From Candidatus Delongbacteria bacterium (GTDB lineage: Bacteria > UBA4055): 64,000 nt of DNA. The notes under the pieces are model-generated. The model did not search any database, was not told where the DNA came from, and was given only the letters and a program-made list of their open reading frames with translations. The number at the start of each line of letters is the position of its first letter. Positions within the stretch are counted from its first letter, which is position 1. Position numbers and translations under genes: made by a program. Positions 18,773-26,583 of the stretch are shown here, piece after piece. The stretch lies in NCBI GenBank assembly GCA_016937995.1, contig JAFGVM010000016.1, positions 1 through 64,000 of the forward strand, read 5' to 3'.

Positions 18773-18822
18773 ATTATCCTAACGGGATATAACCCCCATA
18801 ACCACAGGTTTCAACCTGTGGA
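18773..18822. repeat. Dispersed 50-bp repeat, copy 2 (CCACAGGTT hairpin)
   Basis: Direct copy of 17451-17500 with a few changes (CCACAGGTTTCAACCTGTGG hairpin). It lies between the ATPase gene and the SBP-permease gene. Just before it (18730-18760) is a CTCACGGAGCCACAGAG repeat fragment that recurs reversed at 25304-25330. Confidence 0.75.
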
Positions 18823-18843
18823 GAAACAGTAAGGAACACAGGA

Positions 18844-21297
18844 ATGCGTTCCACAGTGAAAATAAATATGAAAAAACACTTAAACATATTACTCCTCCTT
18901 ATCTTAACAGCGAACATCTTCGCTGAAGACAATATCATCTTAAAAGTTTTCAAACTGCCAGACCCAAAGAGTAATGAAGCTTTTAACAGAGCTGATATGG
19001 CAGTTATCGAAGCATTCAAGCAGAAATATCCTGAGATTGAACTCAGATCATACTCAGGTATCGAACTTGAGAATATGGAACTCGATGCAGGTCCATTAAT
19101 GGCAATTGCAGGTGGTGTATCCCCTGACATTATTTATGTAAATTTCAGACAATCAGCTACATATATCGAAAATGATTTCCTTTATCCACTGGATGAGTTC
19201 ATAGAAAACATTTCAGAGGAAGAATTGAACGGCAGGATAGCAAAACCTGTCTGGCCAGTAGTAAAGAGGAAGAAAACAGGTGACAAAGATAAGCATGTCT
19301 GGTGCATGCCTTATGAAACTCTTGTCCGTGTAATGCTTTACAGGAAAGATCTTTTCTATAAAGTAGGCCTTGACCCTGAACAGCCTCCTAAAGACTGGAA
19401 CGAACTGCTTCAGTATTCCAAGAGAATGACGATCCCTGAAGAAGGTACTTACGGACTATATTTAGCTTCAGGACCTCAGGCTGCTTACGACTGGATTACT
19501 TATCTCTGGAGTGCAGGAGGAGATGCCGTAGTTCAGGATCCTGATACAGATGAATGGTATGCTTCATTCAATGGCCGTCCTGCTATTGATGCGATGAAAT
19601 TCTACCTTGAACTTATTACTACGAAGTGGAAAGACAGTGAGGGTAACCATCAGCAGGGATTTGTAATAAGAGAAGGTAACTGGGGAAATCTCAGGGATGA
19701 TGGCAAGCTCGGTATCCTGATGGGATATATGGATGACAAAAGGCTCGGTGGTGAACTTGACCCTAATCTCTGGGGAATTGCTCCTCCACCAAAGGGTCCA
19801 ACCGGTCTTAGAGGTTCAGAGATCAACTGTAGAATGATGGGAATTTTCTCTGGTGCAGGAATTTCCAACAATGGCGGTCTCGGTGATAGAGATCCTGAAA
19901 AAGTCAGGGATGCAGCATGGAAATATATCCGTTTCTACGACAGTGATGAAGCGAGAAAGATCAGACTTGAAGTCATGATCAACGCAGGATACGGTAGAAT
20001 GCAGAATCCTCTTTATCTGAGAAAATATGGCTATGAAGAATATTTAAAATATACTCCACCTGACTGGCTTGCAACATTTGAAGAAGCTATTGAAAACGGT
20101 AAACCTGAACCATACGGAAAAAATTGTCAGAAGATATATGAGTTCATGACCTACCCGATCGAAAAATGTATTTCACTGGAAGAGAAAGGTCAGCTTGGAG
20201 ATACAGTCGAAGAAAAGGAGAAGAATATTTCTCAGATATTCGATGCTGCTGTTGAAAGAACTAATCAGAAAATGATAGGAAGGATCACTCCTGATGAAAG
20301 AAATTTCAGGAACAGAGTTGCAGTTTTCGTAGCAATATTCATTTTCATATTCTTTTCTATTGTTCTCTATAGGGTCTGGAAAATATTTACACCTGATATG
20401 ATAATTAAGACCCGTAAAAAGAATAATAAGATCATTTTCATTGCAACTTTATTACTTCTTCCGGCTCTGGGATCAATAATTCTATGGAAATACGTACCTA
20501 TGATCATGGGTACTTTTATTGCATTTCAGAATTATAGCATAGTTGGAAATTCTGAGTGGGTCGGTCTTGCTAACTTTGCAGATGTTCTCTTTGATCCTGT
20601 CTGGTGGTCAGCTCTTGGAAAAACATTTTACTACATGTTCTTATCTCTTGTCTTAGGGTTTGTTCCACCGATATTCCTCGCTATCTTCCTACAGGAAGTC
20701 TCTCACGGAAAAATGTTCTATAGGATAATTTATTATATGCCTGCAGTGATCAGCGGAGTTATCGTTATCTATCTCTGGAAACTTCTATATGATCCTTCTG
20801 ATGCCGGTGGATTGAATCAGATACTGCTTTCACTGGGGTTTGAAAAAAGCAGATGGCTGAAAGAGGAATCTCTTGCAATGATATTAACCATTCTTCCTTC
20901 TATCTGGGCCGGATTAGGACCGGGTTCTCTACTATATCTTGCTGCACTGAAAGGAATCCCCGATGATGTCTATGAAGCTGCTGATATTGACGGAGCTGGT
21001 TTCTTTCATAAACTCAGACATATAGTTTATCCTGCTCTTAAGTCATTGATACTGATCCAATTCATAGCTGCTTTCATTGCTGCGACACAGCAAAGTGAAT
21101 TCATCCTCGTAATGACTTTCGGTGGACCGAATGAGGCAACGAAAGTTGCAGATCTGCTGATATTCGAAAAAGCTTATTTATACTTAAACTTTGGAATAGC
21201 AACAACAATGGCCTGGATGCTGGGATTACTGTTAATGTTCGTAACAGTGTTCCAGATAAGGAAACTATCAAACATGGAGTTCAAAGCGAACAGGTAG
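18844..21297 (+). CDS. Fusion of sugar-binding protein and MalF-type permease
   Basis: 817 residues. A signal peptide is followed by a family 1 extracellular sugar-binding domain (~35-480; 'AGGVSPDIIYVNFRQSATYI', 'MPYETLVRVMLYRKDLF', 'DWNELLQYSKRM'). A transmembrane segment at ~500-520 and a short linker lead to a six-segment MalF-type permease (~530-817) with the EAA loop EAADIDGAGFFHKLRHIVYP. In most importers these are separate proteins; here the binding protein is tethered to the channel. An AAGGA site precedes the ATG at 18844; an internal ATG at 18868 would also give a good signal peptide. Partners: ATPase upstream, MalG-type permease downstream. Confidence 0.9.
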   Translation: MRSTVKINMKKHLNILLLLILTANIFAEDNIILKVFKLPDPKSNEAFNRADMAVIEAFKQKYPEIELRSYSGIELENMELDAGPLMAIAGGVSPDIIYVNFRQSATYIENDFLYPLDEFIENISEEELNGRIAKPVWPVVKRKKTGDKDKHVWCMPYETLVRVMLYRKDLFYKVGLDPEQPPKDWNELLQYSKRMTIPEEGTYGLYLASGPQAAYDWITYLWSAGGDAVVQDPDTDEWYASFNGRPAIDAMKFYLELITTKWKDSEGNHQQGFVIREGNWGNLRDDGKLGILMGYMDDKRLGGELDPNLWGIAPPPKGPTGLRGSEINCRMMGIFSGAGISNNGGLGDRDPEKVRDAAWKYIRFYDSDEARKIRLEVMINAGYGRMQNPLYLRKYGYEEYLKYTPPDWLATFEEAIENGKPEPYGKNCQKIYEFMTYPIEKCISLEEKGQLGDTVEEKEKNISQIFDAAVERTNQKMIGRITPDERNFRNRVAVFVAIFIFIFFSIVLYRVWKIFTPDMIIKTRKKNNKIIFIATLLLLPALGSIILWKYVPMIMGTFIAFQNYSIVGNSEWVGLANFADVLFDPVWWSALGKTFYYMFLSLVLGFVPPIFLAIFLQEVSHGKMFYRIIYYMPAVISGVIVIYLWKLLYDPSDAGGLNQILLSLGFEKSRWLKEESLAMILTILPSIWAGLGPGSLLYLAALKGIPDDVYEAADIDGAGFFHKLRHIVYPALKSLILIQFIAAFIAATQQSEFILVMTFGGPNEATKVADLLIFEKAYLYLNFGIATTMAWMLGLLLMFVTVFQIRKLSNMEFKANR

Positions 21298-21311
21298 ACG
21301 TGTTAAATTAT

Positions 21312-21389
21312 GTCATTGCGAGGAAGGAACTGACGAAGCAATCTAAAAAAAGTGAGATTACCACAGCTTTTTCAAAGCTTCGTAATGAC
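21312..21389. repeat. Dispersed palindrome with GTCATTGCGA ends
   Basis: Starts GTCATTGCGAGGAAGGAACT and ends TTCGTAATGAC; member of the family described at 12494-12568. It lies directly upstream of the GIY-YIG relic. Confidence 0.7.
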
Positions 21390-21400
21390 AAGGTGTAAAA

Positions 21401-21694
21401 ATGGAATAAAAAGTATTCAGTATATACATTATGACGAACCAAAAGAATAAAACCTTATATACTGGTGTAACAAGTGATTTAAAGAAAAGAATTTATGAAC
21501 ATAAAAATAAAATTCACAACAACAGTTTCACTGCGAAATACAACATAAATAAACTGGTTTATTACGAAACAACTAACGATCCCACTTCAGCGATAACGAG
21601 GGAGAAACAAATAAAAGCTGGTAATAGACAAAAGAAATTAGATTTAATCAACGAATTTAATCCAGAATGGAAAGATTTATATGAGGATATCTAA
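21401..21694 (+). pseudogene. Small GIY-YIG nuclease with a nonsense codon at position 3
   Basis: From the ATG at 21401, with an AAGGTG ribosome site, the frame reads Met-Glu-stop (TAA at 21407-21409), then KVFSIYIMTNQKNKTLYTGV, the usual start of single-domain GIY-YIG proteins. One base change, TAA to AAA, would restore the typical N-terminus. A start at the internal ATG at 21431 gives 87 residues but loses the first half (SIY) of the GIY...YIG signature; the second half (YTGVT), Arg in KKRIYEHK and Glu in TREKQIK remain. The gene lies between two GTCATTGCGA palindromes, in the middle of an importer operon, as a later insertion would. Confidence 0.65.
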
Positions 21695-21702
21695 AATAAT
21701 CT

Positions 21703-21839
21703 GTCATTGCGATGAATGAAATGAAGAAGAAATCTAGATTAGGAAATTAGAAATTAGGTTGCCACACACCAATGGTGTTCGCAATGACTCAATAAAAAGA
21801 AGATTGCCACGGATTTTTGAAAAAAATCCTCGCAATGAC
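21703..21839. repeat. One full and one partial GTCATTGCGA palindrome
   Basis: Full unit 21703-21788 (GTCATTGCGA...TTCGCAATGAC) and a second, shorter hairpin 21801-21839 (AGATTGCCACGGATTT...AAATCCTCGCAATGAC). The shorter one is the reverse complement form of the unit at 29686-29721. Confidence 0.7.
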
Positions 21840-21856
21840 AAATAACGGAAAAACAA

Positions 21857-24142
21857 ATGCCAATTATAGGAAAAGTAGGTAACCGATCGTTCAAGGTTAA
21901 ATTCCTGAACACCAGTATTCATACGATACTGCTCATCGGTAGTATCACTATGATATACCCTTTCCTTATTATGCTATCCGCATCTTTTAAAAGTAACGTA
22001 GATTCAAAATATTTCGATATAATCCCGAAGTATTTCCATGACGATCAGATGCTTTATAAAAAGTACACTGAATCCCGTTTCAATGAAGAAGTACTCCAGT
22101 TTACAGCTCAATATAAGAACAAATATTTTTCATTCGATTATTTGCAGTTCCCTGAAAATGAGAATTCTACACTAAACAATGACTGGAAAGAATTCCTAAA
22201 AGAGAACGAGCAGAATTATGATGAATTTGACTATGCGATCTCAGAACAGTTCTCAAGAGGGGTTTATACCCGAAATGAACGTGCTTTCAGGGATAAAATG
22301 ACAGATGAATTTGATGGTGATCTTGAAAAATTCAATACAAGATATGGAATTTCATCACCAACCTGGGAAGATGTCAGAGAAGAATCTAAAGATATCCTTT
22401 CAAGAAAATTTACCTCTGAGAAAGTCGGCATGATGGTAGCCTATGATAAATTCAGAACTGAACTTGAAGATTGGCATAAGATATATCTTTCATTGGACGG
22501 ACATTTTATAAGCAATGAACTTATTCCTGCGTATAGGAACAAACTTGATCTGCTGAATAAAGAACTTGGAACAGATTATACTTCCTGGGATAATATCGTA
22601 CTTTCAAAGACTTTGCCTGATGGTAAGCTGAAAGATCACTGGATACATTATGTTAAGAAAAATCTGAATGTTCACCATATCCTTTTAGACAGTCTCGGTC
22701 TTGAGAACTACAGAAGTTACCTTAAAGAAAAGTATGTCACTGTGAAAATGCTTAACGATACCTGGCAAACAGATTTTTCTACTTACGATGAGATTTCTGC
22801 TGAGAATGCATACACACATGGATCTTCCCTGCTGGATTATATTTTCTTCATAGAAAACCAGGCTCAACCTGAGAATCTAAAGATCTCAAGTATTGAATTT
22901 GATTTCAGAGATTGGTTACAGAATAAGTACCCGGATATTTCCAATGTAAATACAAAATATTCAAATGGATTTAAAGCATTCTCTGAAATAAAACTAAGTT
23001 CTGTTTATCCTGAAAGTAACTTGATGCTTCAGAATGACTGGAATTTATTCATCCGAAGTATTGATGATCTATCATCTCTGGAACTTTCAATGTCATGTCA
23101 GTATGAATACCTTGAATTTCTGAAGATAAAATTCCATAGAGCTGGAAAGTTAGACCTGCAGCAACTGAATAATTCTCTCGGTACGAACTACGATAAAGAG
23201 ATAAATATTTATCCTGCAAAGAAACTTCCTGCAAATGAAAAACAGGCTAAATACTGGAATGAATTCGTAAGAAACTATGTAAATCCGAAATTTATTACGG
23301 TCACTAAAGATCTAAACTCAAGCTGGCAGAAATATCTCACTGAAAAACATGGTGACATTGAGACTCTGAATGAAACTTACAACTTGAAATTCAAAAACTT
23401 TGAAAACATCAGCATAGACTTTCAATACCTTGACTATCATATCTTCAAAGAGCATAAGAGTGACATCTTCTGGGAATTTGTAAAACGGAACTATGTGATG
23501 ATCATTGATGCGATGCTTTTTAACGGTCGGGCGATAGTAAATACCCTCATCTATTGTCTTCTTGCAATTCTGACTGCTGTTATCGTAAATCCACTTGCAG
23601 CGTATGCTATGAGCCGTTTTAAACTGAAAGCAAATTATAAGATAATACTTGTTCTAATGCTTACAATGGCATTTCCTCCAATGGTAATGGGAATACCAAA
23701 TTTCCTTATCCTGAAGAATATGAGTTTGCTCAACACTTTCTGGGCACTTATTCTACCCGGAGCAGCTGATGGATATTTTATATTCCTGCTGAAAGGATTT
23801 TTCGATTCTCTTCCGAAAGAGCTTTTCGAGTCTGCTACCGTTGACGGTGCCGGAGAAGTCAAGATCTTCACAAAGATAGCAATGTCCCTTTCAAAGCCTA
23901 TCATGGCTGTTATTGCACTTGGAGCTTTCAATGCAGCTTACAGGAATTTTATGTTCGCATTCATTGTCTGTCAGGATCAGAGCATGTGGACTATGATGGT
24001 GCATATTTATCAGATAACTCAGAGAAGTTCATCAGGCGTAGGTTATGCTGCACTTGTTATAGCTGCAATACCAACATTTGCAGTATTTATCTTCTTCCAG
24101 AATATTATAATTAAAGGAATTGTTGTTCCAACGGAAAAATAA
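21857..24142 (+). CDS. MalG-type permease with a large repeat insert
   Basis: 761 residues, against ~280 for a normal MalG permease. TM1 is at ~22-43; residues ~50-550 are a hydrophilic insert; the remaining five membrane segments (~555-755) carry the EAA loop ESATVDGAGEVKIFTKIA. The insert lies in the first extracytoplasmic loop. It holds about six repeats of the form 'Y..YL..KY..I..LN..Y...F..F..I', for example residues ~142-175, 225-250, 284-315, 348-380, 416-450 and 488-521, each preceded by a W..F-type helix (e.g. 391-403 and 465-475). The motif resembles helical segments of GH42 beta-galactosidases; glycan contact is a guess. It completes the importer with the two upstream genes. Confidence 0.88.
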   Translation: MPIIGKVGNRSFKVKFLNTSIHTILLIGSITMIYPFLIMLSASFKSNVDSKYFDIIPKYFHDDQMLYKKYTESRFNEEVLQFTAQYKNKYFSFDYLQFPENENSTLNNDWKEFLKENEQNYDEFDYAISEQFSRGVYTRNERAFRDKMTDEFDGDLEKFNTRYGISSPTWEDVREESKDILSRKFTSEKVGMMVAYDKFRTELEDWHKIYLSLDGHFISNELIPAYRNKLDLLNKELGTDYTSWDNIVLSKTLPDGKLKDHWIHYVKKNLNVHHILLDSLGLENYRSYLKEKYVTVKMLNDTWQTDFSTYDEISAENAYTHGSSLLDYIFFIENQAQPENLKISSIEFDFRDWLQNKYPDISNVNTKYSNGFKAFSEIKLSSVYPESNLMLQNDWNLFIRSIDDLSSLELSMSCQYEYLEFLKIKFHRAGKLDLQQLNNSLGTNYDKEINIYPAKKLPANEKQAKYWNEFVRNYVNPKFITVTKDLNSSWQKYLTEKHGDIETLNETYNLKFKNFENISIDFQYLDYHIFKEHKSDIFWEFVKRNYVMIIDAMLFNGRAIVNTLIYCLLAILTAVIVNPLAAYAMSRFKLKANYKIILVLMLTMAFPPMVMGIPNFLILKNMSLLNTFWALILPGAADGYFIFLLKGFFDSLPKELFESATVDGAGEVKIFTKIAMSLSKPIMAVIALGAFNAAYRNFMFAFIVCQDQSMWTMMVHIYQITQRSSSGVGYAALVIAAIPTFAVFIFFQNIIIKGIVVPTEK

Positions 24143-24149
24143 ATTTTCA

Positions 24150-24308
24150 TTACTCCCAATTTTTCGGATTATCAATTATATATTGCCTGATATTGTTCAA
24201 TTCTTTTTCGGTACGAATTACCCTTTCAAAATAATTACGTTGCCTTATTGTGATTTTGTTTTGTTGATTATTTGTGTTTTTAACCCAATTCGCATTACCT
24301 CTCAATTC
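24150..24308 (-). pseudogene. Remnant of a Y1 (IS200/REP-type) transposase C-terminus
   Basis: The 324-base gap between the permease and FISUMP genes is not empty. On the reverse strand 52 codons read into 'RQRNYFERVIRTEKELNNI' and 'RQYIIDNPKNWE' before a TAA at 24152-24150. This is the C-terminal signature of Y1 transposases of the REP-associated group (Y.EH.IR...EL..I..YI..NP..W). The N-terminal catalytic part is absent. Its first ~30 bases are an exact inverted copy of part of the FISUMP gene at 25001-25030. Confidence 0.6.
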
Positions 24309-24371
24309 TAATTTCTAACTTCTAATTTAACAAAACAAAAGGTCAAATAATGAACCTTTGATGGAAATACC

Positions 24372-24428
24372 TAATTTTTCTAAAAATTTTCTTAGGCAAT
24401 CACTTTATTCATTATTAAATTAATTATC
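24372..24428. repeat. 57-bp direct repeat, copy 1
   Basis: Matches 25333-25389 at 53 of 57 positions. Each copy stands 38 bases before the start of a gene (FISUMP gene here, aldolase gene there), includes a hairpin (AATTTTTCTAAAAATT) and is AT-rich, so it may carry promoter signals. Confidence 0.85.
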
Positions 24429-24466
24429 TGTACATTAAAATAAAAAATATCAAATCGGAGGATAGA

Positions 24467-25234
24467 ATGAACATCAGTTTAAAAACTGCAATAAGATCAA
24501 TTGTGTCTCTATTGATTTTTTCGGTAGCTTCAACTTTGTTTTCTCAGGAAATTCTAACGATCAAGAAGAAAGATAATACTACCCTTAATATCCCTACTTC
24601 GGATATTGTCAGCCTCACTTTTTCCGGGTCTAAACAGATCATAGACGATAATTCCATAGTGGATGTAGATGGAAATGTATATAATACCGTTAAGATCGGG
24701 ATGCAGACATGGACCGGAAGGAATCTTGAGACAACAAAATTCAAGAACGGGGATCCGATCCCGATAGCTGGTTCCGAGGCTGAATGGGCAAATGCTGCGA
24801 AAACAGGAAAACCTGCCTGGTGCTATTATTTGGATGATTCTGAGAACGGTATTAAATACGGAAAATTATACAATTGGTATGCTGTGAATGATAAACGAGG
24901 ATTAGCTCCTGAAGGATGGAGAGTTTCTTCAGCAAGTGACTGGGATGAAATAAAAAAGTTTTTGAAAAATATTCCAGGTGCTAAATTAAAAGAGAAAGGC
25001 AATGCGAATTGGGTTAAAAACACAAATAATGTTACAAACGAAACTGGTTTTACCGCTCTTCCCGGTGGTGTAAGAACAGATAATGGTAAATTTAGCGGCT
25101 TAGGATCAGTTGGAGTGTGGTGGACTTCTGATATTATAGGTCTGCGTATTGCAATATGGGATTATAATTCGTCAGTTCAACAAATGAAACAGAACAAAGG
25201 TTACGGATATTCTGTAAGATTAGTTAAAGAATAA
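24467..25234 (+). CDS. Exported FISUMP-domain protein
   Basis: 255 residues: a signal peptide (cleavage near SQE, ~27), a short 'TSDIVSLTFSG' lead-in typical of such proteins, and a FISUMP domain from ~66: 'DVDGNVYNTVKIGMQTWTG', 'NLETTKFKNGDPIP', 'KLYNWYAVND', 'APEGWRVSSASDWDEI', ending in GYSVRLVKE. The fold is related to the C-type-lectin/FGE fold. Role unknown; surface or secreted binding is likely. AGGAGG-type site (CGGAGG) before the ATG. It sits between two 57-bp direct repeats, which suggests insertion upstream of the aldolase gene. Confidence 0.85.
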   Translation: MNISLKTAIRSIVSLLIFSVASTLFSQEILTIKKKDNTTLNIPTSDIVSLTFSGSKQIIDDNSIVDVDGNVYNTVKIGMQTWTGRNLETTKFKNGDPIPIAGSEAEWANAAKTGKPAWCYYLDDSENGIKYGKLYNWYAVNDKRGLAPEGWRVSSASDWDEIKKFLKNIPGAKLKEKGNANWVKNTNNVTNETGFTALPGGVRTDNGKFSGLGSVGVWWTSDIIGLRIAIWDYNSSVQQMKQNKGYGYSVRLVKE

Positions 25235-25332
25235 TTTTTTGATTATTCGTGGTAAATGTTTTAATTCGTTGAGGGAAGACTTTAGAGCCTTCCCTTTCTG
25301 TTTCCTCCGTGACTCTGCGTCTCCGTGAGATA

Positions 25333-25389
25333 TAATTTTTCTAAAAATTTTCTTAGGTAATCCCTATATTCATCATTAAATTAATTATC
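25333..25389. repeat. 57-bp direct repeat, copy 2
   Basis: Second copy of 24372-24428, upstream of the aldolase gene. Right before it, 25304-25330 is a reversed CTCACGGAG-type dispersed repeat. Confidence 0.85.
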
Positions 25390-25426
25390 CCAAATATAAA
25401 TATTTAAAATAAATAAGGAGATTCTC

Positions 25427-26437
25427 ATGACAGTAAGTTACAAAGAACTCGGACTTGTGAACACCAAAAAAATGTTCAAGAGAGCAATGGATGGTGGCTA
25501 CGCAGTACCTGCCTACAACTTTAACAATATGGAGCAAATTCAGGCAATCATTACAGCTTGTTTAGAAACTCAGTCACCTGTTATTTTACAGGTTTCAAGT
25601 GGTGCTCGTAAATATGCTGACCAAACAATGTTAACATACATGGGGCAAGGCGCAGTTGAAATGATGAAGCGTATGGCGGTTGAAAAAGGATTAAATGAAA
25701 TTCCGATCGCTCTGCACTTAGATCATGGTGATACTTTAGAATTATGTAAGAGTTGTATCGAATCAGGTTTTTCATCTGTCATGATAGATGCATCACATCA
25801 TTCATTTGAAGAAAATATCCGCATCACAAAAGAAGTTGTTGATTATGCACATCAGTATGATGTAACGGTTGAAGGAGAGTTAGGTGTATTAGCCGGTGTT
25901 GAAGATGATGTTGTCGCTGAAAAATCATCCTACACAAAGCCGGAAGAAGTTATTGAGTTCGTTGAAAGAACAGGCGTTGATTCATTAGCGATTTCCATAG
26001 GAACATCACATGGTGCTAATAAATTTACACCCGAACAATGTACAAAAAATGACGATGGAACATTCACTCCACCACCACTGCGTTTTGATATTTTAGAAGC
26101 AATTCAAGAAAAACTTCCAAGCTTTAACATCGTTCTTCATGGATCATCTTCTGTTCCACAAGAAGCTGTTAAGATCATTAATGAAAACGGTGGAGCATTA
26201 AAAGACGCAATTGGTATTCCTGAAGAGCAGTTACGTACTGCGACAAAATATAATGTTTGTAAAGTTAACATCGACTCTGATGGTCGTTTATGGATGACAG
26301 CAGCTATCCGTAAGCATTTGACTGATAATCCTGGTCACTTTGACCCGCGTCAATATCTTAAACCAGCTCGTCAAGCATTGATTGATATGTACAAGCACAA
26401 GAACCGTAACGTACTGGGCTCTGCGGATCGTTATTAA
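25427..26437 (+). CDS. fba: Class II fructose-bisphosphate aldolase
   Basis: Zinc-dependent aldolase of 336 residues that splits fructose 1,6-bisphosphate in glycolysis. The motif ALHLDHGDTLE holds the catalytic Asp99 and zinc ligand His100; the other zinc ligands are His195 (GTSHGANKF) and His238 (VLHGSSSVP), and Glu149/Glu151 lie in VEGELG. An AAGGAG site precedes the ATG. Eleven of its 13 arginine codons are CGN, whereas neighbours use mostly AGA/AGG. This could reflect high expression or a different origin. A tagatose-type or other bisphosphate substrate cannot be excluded. Confidence 0.93.
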   Translation: MTVSYKELGLVNTKKMFKRAMDGGYAVPAYNFNNMEQIQAIITACLETQSPVILQVSSGARKYADQTMLTYMGQGAVEMMKRMAVEKGLNEIPIALHLDHGDTLELCKSCIESGFSSVMIDASHHSFEENIRITKEVVDYAHQYDVTVEGELGVLAGVEDDVVAEKSSYTKPEEVIEFVERTGVDSLAISIGTSHGANKFTPEQCTKNDDGTFTPPPLRFDILEAIQEKLPSFNIVLHGSSSVPQEAVKIINENGGALKDAIGIPEEQLRTATKYNVCKVNIDSDGRLWMTAAIRKHLTDNPGHFDPRQYLKPARQALIDMYKHKNRNVLGSADRY

Positions 26438-26444
26438 TCATATT

Positions 26445-26471
26445 TGTAGGGGAAGGCTCCCACGCCTTCCC
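26445..26471. repeat. Dispersed hairpin, TGTAGGGG family
   Basis: TGTAGGGGAAGGC pairs with GCCTTCCC. It lies directly after the aldolase stop and is followed by a second hairpin that looks like the true terminator. Confidence 0.65.
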
Positions 26472-26481
26472 GGAATCGTAG

Positions 26482-26508
26482 GGGCGTAATTTATTACGCC
26501 CTTTTTTT
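26482..26508 (+). terminator. Intrinsic terminator after fba
   Basis: Stem GGGCGTAAT/ATTACGCCC with a 2-base loop and a run of T. The preceding GTAG marks it as a member of the same hairpin family. Confidence 0.85.
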
Positions 26509-26583
26509 ATTGTTTTTTCATTGTAAATTGTCCATTGTCCATTGTAAATTTCTTTAAATGCAATCAAACCTGAGGGAATCATC

